A program made the position numbers and the translations under genes. This document shows positions 16,101 through 24,961 of a stretch of DNA of 64,000 nt, one piece after another (position 1 is the stretch's first letter; each line of letters begins with the position of its first letter). Under the pieces are notes generated by a model that saw only the letters and a program-made list of their open reading frames with translations, had not been told where the DNA came from and did no database searches. Source of the DNA: Tenacibaculum sp. 1_MG-2023 (GTDB taxonomy: Bacteria; Bacteroidota; Bacteroidia; Flavobacteriales; Flavobacteriaceae); contig NZ_JAUORH010000007.1 of the NCBI RefSeq assembly GCF_030547425.1, positions 80,261-144,260 of the forward strand. Direction: 5' to 3'.

Positions 16101-18300
16101 AAATTTGTTTGGTTGAAACTTCCAATGAGGTACTGTTATATTTTGCTTGTAGGTTTTTTACTTTCTTACACAGCTCCGCTATTGTTAATTTATAGCTTGT
16201 TAATACAAGGTTATCTATATCTCTTATATTTAATGGGATTTTTGTATCTAAAACATACGTATGAACTAACGTTTCTGTAAGGTCTGTTAATATAAAATCA
16301 CTAAGCGTTGGTTCTTCTTTCCATACTTCTTTTTCTTTTAAAGCTTCCGTTTCTTTGTTCAATTCAACAATAATATCACTTGCAGACCCTTCTTTGTTTT
16401 TATCTATTACACGATCTATTAAATAACCTATCGAGTCTTCCTCTTTCGTTAAACTTTCTTTAACTATATTTTCTTTATTAAGTAGATAATCTTGGTATTT
16501 GTTTGAAACAGTTTCATTGTATCTATATACTGTTTCTTGATTTTTAGTTGCCTCCTTAGAAAGAAACTTCATTTTATTTATTACTTCCTTGTCCATAAAA
16601 GCAGTGTCAGCTGCTACTTCTTCAGTTGCAATTATTCTTTTACCTTTTGATGGAATTAACTTATCTACTACTGTATTAACCTTTGGATTGGTTAGTTTGA
16701 ACGCTGAAAATGTTTTACTTACTTCTGATAAAATACAATTTTGCTCTGCTCTCCATGCGTTTAACAACATTTTTAAATCTTCAAACTCACATTCGTAATT
16801 GTTTATATTAATTGTTTGTTCAGCTGCATTAATTGAAAGTGTTTTGACATCAAAACTCAACCCGTTATCTTCTTTAAGCTTTATTATTTTTGCTAAGGCT
16901 TCTCTATACATTTTACCTTGATGCCCTTCAATTCTATAGAAATCATTTTTATCAATATTGTATGATAGTGGGTTTTGAATTGCTACTGACTTTTTTAGGT
17001 TTTCTTTATGGTAACTTAAATTTTGATTCGCTCTATAGTTTTTTGTTTTATTAAAATCCCACCTCTTCAATAGTTCCGAAGAAACATTGTAATAAAACGG
17101 AATTGCTTTTTCACTTAATGATGTATGCGCTTGCGATGGAGTTATTACCACCTCTTTTGACTTTTCTTTCCCTATGTAATTGCTTGCAATAGTAATAGCT
17201 CTGTCAATTAACAACTGTAGTTTTTGAAGGTTTTCATTTTCATGACCTACAATAGTTGATTTATAAAATCGGTGACGTAATTCTGGATATGCTGTTTCTT
17301 TCTTCAACTTTCCTAACATGATATGCTTTGGAAAAGCTCCAATATCTGGACAACAGTTTACATTAATATGGAGTAATAATTCTTTAATTTCATTGTAAGT
17401 ATCCACTAAATCTTTTATGACATCATACCTGTATTGAAAATCTAACGGAACTGCTAACGGACTAAAATTAAATAATTCTTTTATTTTAGTAGTTATTGAT
17501 GGTTTTTGAAATTTTGAGAATATCGTATCAAAGCCTTCAATTAAATCTACACCTATACTTTCATCTTTAATCGCACTGCTAAACTGAGCTTTTAATTCTG
17601 AAAATGTTTTGGTGTTTTTCTCATTTAACACCACTCTTTTTGTTTCTACAACAGGTAGTTCATTATTTATTTTATACCAATTGTGCTTTAAATAGATAAT
17701 ATCTTTAGCTACAATAGCTTCTAAATCTTCAATACTTACAAATAATACGCGTAAATTATTAATTTGCTCAATACCCTGATTGTCACATGTTAGTTTATTA
17801 CACAATACGTCTTCATTTGGATATTGTTCGAGGTACAACAGAACAGCCATTTTTTGTATCTCTGGAAACTCAACTAAAGGGGTATGCGACTCATCTTCCT
17901 CACTATGTAACTCCCATAAATCATATTGCTTGTCTTGAGCATTTCTAAATCGCTCGTATTTACCATCGGTATCTTCAAATTTTTTGTAGAATGAAAACTT
18001 TTTTGATTTTATATTTTCTTCTATTAATTCAAAAAACTGAACCAAATCTCCATCAGTAGTTACCGCTGTTCCTTGGGCAATATCAATACTCGTTATTGCT
18101 GTTTTATCTATATTGAAATTAGGAGTTACTTCAAACCCACAGGCTATCCCAACACCACTTAAACCAAGTCTTGACAAACGATTTTGATCATCAAAATAAT
18201 CGATAAATGTATTGAGTTGTGTTTCTGTTAATACCTGATTAGCGTTAAACTTGCTATATTCGGTTGTAATTTCTTTTAGTTTCAAGTTGGTCGTTTCCAT
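13183..18300 (-). CDS. Giant eCIS-associated protein with PKD/Ig-like domains in the fibre (Afp13) slot
   Basis: A 1705-residue protein with no signal peptide. The N-terminus (EYSKFNANQVLTETQLNTF, then LSRLGLSGVGIACGFEV) has the look of proteins that sit on contractile baseplates. The region of about 1-900 is largely helical. The region of about 1000-1560 is beta-rich with PKD-like repeats, for example LPEGVKPEGLKFNWSV...YTVVLTITDGNSC and GDKYVWIINGVER...VSLTVASECGEH. A helical tail of about 110 residues follows. By gene order (baseplate, this gene, tape measure) it occupies the position of the Afp13 tail fibre. It could be the target-binding fibre or, as in AlgoCIS, part of an enlarged baseplate cage. 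No adenovirus-like fibre knob is visible. The function is inferred from position. Confidence 0.65.
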   Translation of the reverse strand: METTNLKLKEITTEYSKFNANQVLTETQLNTFIDYFDDQNRLSRLGLSGVGIACGFEVTPNFNIDKTAITSIDIAQGTAVTTDGDLVQFFELIEENIKSKKFSFYKKFEDTDGKYERFRNAQDKQYDLWELHSEEDESHTPLVEFPEIQKMAVLLYLEQYPNEDVLCNKLTCDNQGIEQINNLRVLFVSIEDLEAIVAKDIIYLKHNWYKINNELPVVETKRVVLNEKNTKTFSELKAQFSSAIKDESIGVDLIEGFDTIFSKFQKPSITTKIKELFNFSPLAVPLDFQYRYDVIKDLVDTYNEIKELLLHINVNCCPDIGAFPKHIMLGKLKKETAYPELRHRFYKSTIVGHENENLQKLQLLIDRAITIASNYIGKEKSKEVVITPSQAHTSLSEKAIPFYYNVSSELLKRWDFNKTKNYRANQNLSYHKENLKKSVAIQNPLSYNIDKNDFYRIEGHQGKMYREALAKIIKLKEDNGLSFDVKTLSINAAEQTININNYECEFEDLKMLLNAWRAEQNCILSEVSKTFSAFKLTNPKVNTVVDKLIPSKGKRIIATEEVAADTAFMDKEVINKMKFLSKEATKNQETVYRYNETVSNKYQDYLLNKENIVKESLTKEEDSIGYLIDRVIDKNKEGSASDIIVELNKETEALKEKEVWKEEPTLSDFILTDLTETLVHTYVLDTKIPLNIRDIDNLVLTSYKLTIAELCKKVKNLQAKYNSTSLEVSTKQILGLLINQLSIVCCSGKKLETLLAEIEKRKKKILERIQLSEFVKQHPGIEHKAGVIPGGTFVMVYVTENAADKNTFDDVVLNIVFKNQPITSDKELGVKKEFTNSKDLVFGKDEIIYRNGGIIKLWDKSSTVEFSFVDGHYFNFKGKRFSDQDVVLVGKTLAETVSNFSAFLNRTWSRAGMSKLLNAEETVMYKDGSVGMRITIKDHLVPKDEYFLQLYNPVVLETKKKLYFDENDVIKENETLKNTVVADFSLPYMCCSDCAPVNFIIPKEPPFLSLPVSTICLKKDIEIDSLLFTVRPLDGDVKANVPEGVESGVYLDPEDKKWKIDVTKIDKSLLGKPIKFMVNDEPTDCELIVYPTLELLVEVEQPIEYNEDKSKARVTYVLHWKDTDFVNADFFNNIKYEWDFMGDGIKVERTPINNKVFQNYILPIDDIKNEIQPGLEISLGPCKKTIAIKPIVFDTLTPSELAIQPTYCIDFTEEKVARIPFTNVNGTITIVDGVINGVTIENNELVVDIAVFENYGQIIEFLEDGQTTNARITIHEVKQISISEQSESRFMWKDGQLFYEAAFEAILPEGVKPEGLKFNWSVNDIESGTELFNPKLLVKEGTENTYTVVLTITDGNSCFSTAEFTKTIAFPEFIINLPTTFCLSDKEPYPVIVRPQFEGVQLTGGKVKFNKETNNWEFVPANSGLTDSGVVSIGIVGTFVTQTINLTATPQARFTHSFDSKTRILSLTNTSEKGDKYVWIINGVEREPQINRTTITEDLSNFDGDSVKVSLTVASECGEHTITEVIEIGKTQDKTCEEITKTEVGNYYKLNKFSINDGGSGTNVNMVVVVPTNDAYKAIITDESNSYLIGENNNQLRGIFSKLLMNTSKLLIEDIENRALLIKYFKAEARLFLNILHCQKQTVLEENRQVILELLEVIDTAFISFKENQIKVADEAFLQFLKACSVEIQAEYITTFIDGKLIPNL

Positions 18301-18345
18301 ACGTATTATGTTTTGGCTGTGTTAATGAATAAACACGTACTATTT

Positions 18346-21078
18346 TTATGAGTTTTCTTCGTTTGTATTTTCCTTTTCTGATTGTATGTTTCCTATACTA
18401 GATTGGTTTAGTATAATTCTTCCATCTAATGCTTCGTCTTCTGCATTACAATCGGTTAATCTTCCTACAGGGTAAATCGTATTTAATTGCTGCATTGCTT
18501 GTATTAAGTTTGGTAACTCATTATTCTCTGTCGGTTGTTCCTGTTCAAGGTTTGTTTTTACAAACAAGTACTTTTTATATGCGTTTTCGAATTGTAACAA
18601 ATCGTTTTCTTCATCTGCGATAGTTCCTTTTCGTTCTCCTACCCAACAAATTCTCGGTAAAATATGTGATGGAAGTTCTTGCCTAATCACATCTTCCATA
18701 TAACGTCTAAAATCTGGGTTTGAAAAACGATAGGTATATCCTGGTAAAACGATACTTACTCTGTAAGAATAAGGATCAATCGTTCCACAATCTTCACAGT
18801 CTTTAGCACAAATAGATAAGAAATTTGTTGCTTCATTATTGGTAACATCTGGACGCAATAGCATGTGTTCTACTAAAAACATTCCTTCTTCTGTAAAATC
18901 TTTTTTCAGAAAAGAAATTGTGTTTAACAATGCTTCCTTTAAATCATTGATATCAGTATAGTATTTGTATTGTTTTGCAATGATGTAATCGGTACTGCTC
19001 TCTGGTTTTTCTGGATTTATAACATCAAAAGAATACTTTACTGGAATAGAAGGTTTTGATGGTGTAGATTCATGAATTCTTATAAACCCTACTTGCATAT
19101 TATTTGTAATACCCTCTTCAAAAGCTTCCTCTATATCTTTTTCCTTGGTTTGCACAATTTGTAATACTGCAAAGTATAATTCTTCAATAGCAAAAACTTT
19201 TTTAGTATAGTTTTCAGTTGCTGATAGTAATATATTTCCATTAGTATCTTTTAACCTCCATCTGTATGTATTACTACCTTCTGTTACTTCATAAATATCT
19301 ACACTGGTTTCCGTTAAATGTCTTCTTTTTTCATTGGTAATTCCCATTAAACGTGCTATCCGTTTTTGAAATCCAGATACATTATTCGTATCCCATAGAT
19401 TTTCTTGGGTTTGTTTATAGTAGTTAAAAGCAAGTCCTCTTTCACTACTAATTACTTTATAGTCTTTTAAAAAGGCTTCTTTGTTCGATAGTACAATTTC
19501 ATCGGTTGCCGTTCCATACAACGCTTTCATAATAAACGTGTATTCTCCAAATCGTTCTGCAAAACGCGCCAATAAATGATCTAAAACGGAATTTCTACGT
19601 TCTACATTATTATCAAACTGATTGAATAATAGCTTTGTTAATTCATCATCGTTTGATTCTGGATATTCACTTACAAGCTCATCAAAATCTTTAATATCTT
19701 TTACTGCTTGCGTAAAAAATGTTCGAGTTTCTTCTCCGCTAACAGACAATAATGTTTTTACTTCTGATAAGTGTTTGAAATAGGTTGCTAAGATTTGATC
19801 GAAAAATGTTAAATACGCCTTTAGTTGTTTCGCTTTTGCTTTTCTTTCATTGGTTACGTGTATTGCTAGCCCTTCTTGACCAATTCCGTAGGTATCAGGA
19901 AAATCGTTCTGAATAGTAGTGTACTCTCCAGCTCCTATTGAACTGCCTTTGGGTAGTGATAAAACTTTCTCTTCGGCTGTGATTTGTTGTAAAGCAACTT
20001 CATCTTCTTTTAATTGTTTAAGATACTCATCTACTCTATCATAATTTAAGTTCAGTGGGAGAAATCCTTTGCTAAAATTAAACGTACTTTTTTCACACAA
20101 TACTGGTTTTTTATCTGGATCGATACAAACTACCCATTTATTTTCTTGAACGATGTTTTCGTCACAAAATCCTACAGAAATGTCTTTAATTAACTTAACT
20201 CCTTCTACATTCATTATGATTTTCATCACATCTGAAAGACGTACTTCCTTTCTTAGCTCTGCTTTTTTAAGCTCTTCAATATCTATAAATCCGCTTTCCA
20301 ACACTGGTCCATCAAATACCTCATCGGTAGTATACCCTCTATTTAGCATTTGTTGAATTGAATAGAATTTTAATGACGGTGATAAGTAGTTTTCTATTTC
20401 AAATAAAATAGTAGCATACACCCATTCTTCATCGGCTTCTGGCACAACATCAACATTTGCACAAATGGCAATAAGCTGCGTATCTACTTCGTTTACCTCT
20501 ATTAAATCTTCACATAAATTTCTATTCTTGTGATATGTTTTTTTAATATGTGGAAGCACTTGCTCTTTTGTATAGCCCTCTTCTAAATCAACTAACAGTG
20601 AATACAGCCCCTTTAACTTAAAATCTTTTTGAAACTCTGGTAGAATCTCTTCAAACTTTTGATACCCTAATTTGTTATTCTTACAATCAACAAACACTTG
20701 TTTATCATAAATTCGCAACCAACAGTTTTTTACTCCTTCTAAATCAATAAACAGTTTTCTATAATCTAATTCATTGACTGGTTTCGTTGGAAAAATTTCT
20801 GATGCTTTATAAAACTGTGCTTGTAGTGATAAATTTGGATCTTTAGATGCTAATAAATCTTCTAGTGGTGTATTAATACGCATCCCTAAATCGGTAATAG
20901 CGTAACACAACATTTCTAAAATAGTTACTCCAGGATCGTGCGAATTGAAGTCAGTCCATAACTTACCTCCGAATGTTTCTAAATAAGAAATTCCTTCTTT
21001 TCTTAAAAAAGAAAAATCTAAGTCATCTTTGGTAGATATATTCTTAGGAATATTGATATGTTCGTTTATAGCTGACAT
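18346..21078 (-). CDS. eCIS baseplate wedge protein (Afp12-like)
   Basis: A 910-residue protein. Residues 40-66 carry the baseplate hallmark FNSHDPGVTILEMLCYAITD, and a second baseplate segment is LSPSLKFYSIQQMLNRGYTTDE. The C-terminal part has LVEHMLLRP followed by a short cysteine cluster (CAKDCEDC). This is the large wedge family next to baseplate J in Afp/PVC-like systems. Its start overlaps the end of the upstream wedge gene by 13 bases, consistent with stoichiometric coupling. A gap of 45 bases separates it from the fibre-slot gene. Confidence 0.85.
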   Translation of the reverse strand: MSAINEHINIPKNISTKDDLDFSFLRKEGISYLETFGGKLWTDFNSHDPGVTILEMLCYAITDLGMRINTPLEDLLASKDPNLSLQAQFYKASEIFPTKPVNELDYRKLFIDLEGVKNCWLRIYDKQVFVDCKNNKLGYQKFEEILPEFQKDFKLKGLYSLLVDLEEGYTKEQVLPHIKKTYHKNRNLCEDLIEVNEVDTQLIAICANVDVVPEADEEWVYATILFEIENYLSPSLKFYSIQQMLNRGYTTDEVFDGPVLESGFIDIEELKKAELRKEVRLSDVMKIIMNVEGVKLIKDISVGFCDENIVQENKWVVCIDPDKKPVLCEKSTFNFSKGFLPLNLNYDRVDEYLKQLKEDEVALQQITAEEKVLSLPKGSSIGAGEYTTIQNDFPDTYGIGQEGLAIHVTNERKAKAKQLKAYLTFFDQILATYFKHLSEVKTLLSVSGEETRTFFTQAVKDIKDFDELVSEYPESNDDELTKLLFNQFDNNVERRNSVLDHLLARFAERFGEYTFIMKALYGTATDEIVLSNKEAFLKDYKVISSERGLAFNYYKQTQENLWDTNNVSGFQKRIARLMGITNEKRRHLTETSVDIYEVTEGSNTYRWRLKDTNGNILLSATENYTKKVFAIEELYFAVLQIVQTKEKDIEEAFEEGITNNMQVGFIRIHESTPSKPSIPVKYSFDVINPEKPESSTDYIIAKQYKYYTDINDLKEALLNTISFLKKDFTEEGMFLVEHMLLRPDVTNNEATNFLSICAKDCEDCGTIDPYSYRVSIVLPGYTYRFSNPDFRRYMEDVIRQELPSHILPRICWVGERKGTIADEENDLLQFENAYKKYLFVKTNLEQEQPTENNELPNLIQAMQQLNTIYPVGRLTDCNAEDEALDGRIILNQSSIGNIQSEKENTNEENS

Positions 21079-24000
21079 GTTTGTTCTATGGTTTTTTTAG
21101 TTCCTTTACAGGTAGTTAATACAGTACTTACATTATGCTTTTTGGCAGATACTAATATTGATTTTGGATCACTTGGTTCTATTTTGTACACCTTGGCATC
21201 ACCATTCATGGTTACATTTTGTAAATAATCTACATAGGGTAGTTTTTCTAGATAATCGATTAAAACACTTTTATGTAACATGATTCCGAAAGTTACTTCT
21301 TTGGTTTCGTCAAACGCCCAAGGTGATAGGAATTTCGTAATGTCAGTTTTTAGTTGTTCGGTATAGAAATTCTCATCATATCCATCATAAAAACTTACTT
21401 CTAAACCTATACTTACTTCTTCGTAATTAGGATTGATAATTTCTGCATTTACATGTAGTGTATTTAATGAGTTGATATACTGTGTTACACTGTTTAAAGT
21501 GGCTTTACTTACTCGTGGTTGATACATATCAAACACATTCTTATTAACAGTATCTGGAACAACTACGAGTGTTACATGACCCGCTGCTGTAAAACTTGTT
21601 TCTGAAGTATGGTTTAAGCATTTTACTTTATAAATCTCTGGAAATTCTTGAAGAATTAAATGCTCGTAATCCCACAAAGTTATCGCTCTGTTTTTATGAC
21701 GTAAGCGTTCACTTATTCTTCTGTAAAAATTATCGTCTGATTCTTCAGGGCTTCCTCCAAAGGAACTATAAGGTTGTGAAACTGATTTAATTTGTGGTAT
21801 ACGTGTCACCATTTTTTTGATGGTGCCACTGGGCAATCCGTTTTTTAAATGATTTACCTCATTATCGTTATTTACAAACGACGCTTCCACTGCTTGTGCA
21901 TGAATACCTATCGCTTTACATACTGCTTCAAACGATTTATTCATTTGTGCTTTTATCCAAGTATAACCTGACGGTAATAATGTATTGTTTGAAGTTGCTT
22001 CTTTAGGTATTGAAAACTTAACAATTCCTGATTTTAAGAAGTTGTCTGTATTATTAGAAATGATATTATTTTCTAACGTTTTCCACTTATTATTACATAA
22101 TATCGACCAATTTATCTTTTCGTTTTCTCCAAAGCTTTCTACTAGTGGATTTTCACTTCCTTCTAATACTTGAATTAATAATGAAAGATTTTGTTGAGGT
22201 GCTAAGTTTTCAATTCCTAAAAATAAATGACCTCCTATACAGTATTTTGGTACTAGTGTGGTTTGAATAACATCTTTATCAAAAACATCTACAATTCCTT
22301 TTTCTTCTTGTAAATACTTTTTTTCTGCGTAATTTTCTTCATGCTGACCAAAAGGATGTTCATGAAAAAGTTGAATACGATTTCCTTCCATGCTTATTCC
22401 TTCCATCACGATGGTTTCTTCTGCTGAATAATTCACAGAAATTGACTCAACCAAAGGAGTGTAAGGCTCATTAGGAAAAATAATATCTTTATCATCTGCA
22501 CTTACTGCTAATGCATACAATTTAGAATATAATTCGTGTAAAAAAGATTGCTCTAAACTAAGTTGTAAAGCTTCTGCTTTTTCTATTTCATAAGCATTTG
22601 CAGTATTTTTCACTTCAAACTCTGACATATAGCTTACTTCATCAGTCTCTTCATCTACCTCTTTTATAAAGAGATTTTTTATTTCCCCTACTGTTTCATT
22701 GGCTTCTCCCGCGGCGTGTAATAATCGTTTTTCTACTTTAAAATGCGTTTCATTATTCACCAATAAGGCTCTTTCATCTATCTCTTTTTTGAGTACCTCA
22801 ATATATTTATTGATTGATGAATAGTTTGGTGATGTTACATATGCTTGATACCATTCTTTAAAGTCTTCTGGGGTATTTTTCCAACGTAGGTTTACGGTGA
22901 AATCATTCCATTTTTTTGAAAAAGCTTCGTCATAACTCACACTAAAATTCGACCTCTCAATGGGACGAGTTGTAAAAGGATGAAATGGTTTTTTAGTTCT
23001 TACCGTTCCATTATCATTTTCAACGGTTGCTGATTTTACTCCTTTGACATCTGTTTTTATAGTTACTCTTTCAAGTGTATTTCCTGCTAAAAACCTGTAA
23101 AAATCATACCCCACAGTAGTTGAAACATCAAATTCAAAACGCACTAACGGATGTGAAGTGTTATATTTTGTTAGTAAAAACTCTTCGTTATATCCTACTA
23201 ATGCACCTGAATCATATCCTAAGCTAAATGTGAAACTTATTTGATTCGTAGTAATTAATGCTCCATCATTTACACTGTTAATAGCAACCAATGTTGGTTC
23301 AATCCATGTTTCTTTTCCACTTCCAAAAATTTGAACAGTTTGAAGTAGTTCACTTACATCAAAAGAGTTTTCTTCAAAATTGTTTTTAAACTTAATCCTA
23401 ATTGTTACTGTTCTATCCCCTTCTTGCAATAATAACATTGGTGAGGCAATTGAAAAACCTACTACTGCATCTGGTAATTCAGTAGCATTTTTTTTACTTG
23501 CAGGATATCCGAAAGGATACCAATATGGAGCATCCTCTGGTAACGGTTCTTCAAAACCATCTTTTGTATTAGCTACCGCGCTCGCTTTTATCTTTTGTAA
23601 ACCTTCTGAATTGTTATTATAAATAGTTTTTATAGCACTTACTGAGGCTTTGTTTACAATTAACTCTTCTGTTGTTTCGTATACTAATGGATTTCCTAAA
23701 GCGTCTTTTTTTGCATCTAATAAAGTCCCTTCCTCAATTCGTTTGTCTGCAATCTTTTTTGCTAATTCAAAAATTATATGTGCATGATCTGAAATGGGTT
23801 CTCGCTTTTGAACTTGTAATATTTCTTTGTAGTAAAAATCTAAATGACGTTTGGTTAAATTATTAAATCGTTCTTTTGAAAATTCTAATAACTCTAAGAA
23901 GCAAACAAATAAGGTTAAATGCGGACTCAACTTTCCTTCCTCCGTATATCCATTAAGAGTTGAGCTAATATTTTCTTTTAATTTTTGATATTCTCTGGTT

Positions 24001-24242
24001 CCCCTAAAAGGAATAGTTGACGTGGTTAATTTTTTAAAAAAATATTGCCAATCTCCTGATGCTACTTTATGATTTTCTGTAGGAAAATAATTTAGTTTTT
24101 CTGCAAAATTATAGGCAAACAAAATCCAATCTTCTATAGTAAAATCGTGAAGTTCGAAATTATCAGGATCTAATGCGTCAATATAACGCAGCTCTTGTCC
24201 TGTTCCGTTTCGTTGTAATATGCTAGAAATGATTTTACTCAT
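21066..24242 (-). CDS. eCIS baseplate J-type wedge protein (Afp11-like)
   Basis: A 1058-residue protein whose C-terminal third is classic baseplate J/gp47: GGSPEESDDNFYRRISERLR, then AITLWDYEHLILQEFPEIYKV, then HVTLVVVPDT, and a final beta domain (EEVSIGLEVSFYDGYDE). The N-terminal 650 residues are an extension typical of Bacteroidota systems, and the EFSKERFNNLTKRHLDFYY block recurs in them. It should form the wedge ring around the spike together with the Afp12-like and gp25-like proteins. The gene starts nine bases after the gp25-like gene. Confidence 0.9.
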   Translation of the reverse strand: MSKIISSILQRNGTGQELRYIDALDPDNFELHDFTIEDWILFAYNFAEKLNYFPTENHKVASGDWQYFFKKLTTSTIPFRGTREYQKLKENISSTLNGYTEEGKLSPHLTLFVCFLELLEFSKERFNNLTKRHLDFYYKEILQVQKREPISDHAHIIFELAKKIADKRIEEGTLLDAKKDALGNPLVYETTEELIVNKASVSAIKTIYNNNSEGLQKIKASAVANTKDGFEEPLPEDAPYWYPFGYPASKKNATELPDAVVGFSIASPMLLLQEGDRTVTIRIKFKNNFEENSFDVSELLQTVQIFGSGKETWIEPTLVAINSVNDGALITTNQISFTFSLGYDSGALVGYNEEFLLTKYNTSHPLVRFEFDVSTTVGYDFYRFLAGNTLERVTIKTDVKGVKSATVENDNGTVRTKKPFHPFTTRPIERSNFSVSYDEAFSKKWNDFTVNLRWKNTPEDFKEWYQAYVTSPNYSSINKYIEVLKKEIDERALLVNNETHFKVEKRLLHAAGEANETVGEIKNLFIKEVDEETDEVSYMSEFEVKNTANAYEIEKAEALQLSLEQSFLHELYSKLYALAVSADDKDIIFPNEPYTPLVESISVNYSAEETIVMEGISMEGNRIQLFHEHPFGQHEENYAEKKYLQEEKGIVDVFDKDVIQTTLVPKYCIGGHLFLGIENLAPQQNLSLLIQVLEGSENPLVESFGENEKINWSILCNNKWKTLENNIISNNTDNFLKSGIVKFSIPKEATSNNTLLPSGYTWIKAQMNKSFEAVCKAIGIHAQAVEASFVNNDNEVNHLKNGLPSGTIKKMVTRIPQIKSVSQPYSSFGGSPEESDDNFYRRISERLRHKNRAITLWDYEHLILQEFPEIYKVKCLNHTSETSFTAAGHVTLVVVPDTVNKNVFDMYQPRVSKATLNSVTQYINSLNTLHVNAEIINPNYEEVSIGLEVSFYDGYDENFYTEQLKTDITKFLSPWAFDETKEVTFGIMLHKSVLIDYLEKLPYVDYLQNVTMNGDAKVYKIEPSDPKSILVSAKKHNVSTVLTTCKGTKKTIEQTCQL

Positions 24243-24250
24243 GGTGTGTC

Positions 24251-24664
24251 TTAATTTATATCGGTTCCTTCTCCTTTATAAAAAGGGAAAACAACATTCG
24301 TTCTACTATTGGTAGCTCTAACTCTGTATTCTATTTTTATTATTAACATTCCTTCTAAAGGGTCTGTTTCTGAAACATCAATATGAATCACATCTATTCG
24401 AGGTTCGTGATATAAAATTGCTGTTTCTATTAATTCTTTGGCATAGGTTATTAGCGTTCTATCTAACTTTTCAAAAAGAAGCTCTTGTAAGTTGCAACCG
24501 TAATTAGGTAGCATTACACGTTCTCCTAATCTGGTAGTTAACAATATTTCCAAGCTACTTTTAATATCTTCTTCTTCAGAAATCATGACAACTTCGCTTA
24601 GATCTTTTGAAAACTCTGGTGGAAAATCCCAACCTATTCCTAAAAATGCTTTTTTATTTTCCAT
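24251..24664 (-). CDS. eCIS gp25-like baseplate protein (Afp9-like)
   Basis: A 137-residue protein of the size and pattern of the gp25/lysozyme-like baseplate family: GIGWDFPPEF near the start, then LEILLTTRLGERVMLPNYGC, then IKIEYRVRATNSRTNVVFPF. In phage T4 and CIS baseplates this protein helps nucleate the sheath. It sits between the PAAR tip gene and the baseplate J gene, the conserved order, with two- and eight-base gaps. Confidence 0.92.
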   Translation of the reverse strand: MENKKAFLGIGWDFPPEFSKDLSEVVMISEEEDIKSSLEILLTTRLGERVMLPNYGCNLQELLFEKLDRTLITYAKELIETAILYHEPRIDVIHIDVSETDPLEGMLIIKIEYRVRATNSRTNVVFPFYKGEGTDIN

Positions 24665-24666
24665 TG

Positions 24667-24957
24667 TTACCCTATTAAAACTGTTGCTTCTCCTAGTACA
24701 ATAGTTCCTCCATGTGAAGTACTATCTCCCATTCTTGCTGCTGGCATTCCGCCGATTAATACTGTTCCTGATCCTGCGACTATGCTGTCTGGTGGTCCAG
24801 TACATGTTGCCATATCACCTACTCTTGCCGCAGGTAATCCTCCAATTAGTACGGTAGGTTCTCCCGCTGGTAAAATTGGTCCTCCAACGTGAGGAACCGT
24901 TCCTGTTACCATTGGACATACATGCATATCTGTTATTCTTGCTGCTGGGTTTCCCAT
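24667..24957 (-). CDS. PAAR-domain spike tip protein
   Basis: A 96-residue protein starting MGNPAARITDMHVCP, with glycine-rich repeated PAAR turns (GLPAARVGDMATC, GMPAARMGDSTSHGG) and evenly spaced His/Cys residues that bind the tip zinc. PAAR proteins form the sharp cone on the trimeric spike. This one is minimal: no extra toxin domain is attached, so cargo is not carried on the tip. The gene follows the spike gene by four bases. Confidence 0.95.
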   Translation of the reverse strand: MGNPAARITDMHVCPMVTGTVPHVGGPILPAGEPTVLIGGLPAARVGDMATCTGPPDSIVAGSGTVLIGGMPAARMGDSTSHGGTIVLGEATVLIG

Positions 24958-24961
24958 TTTT

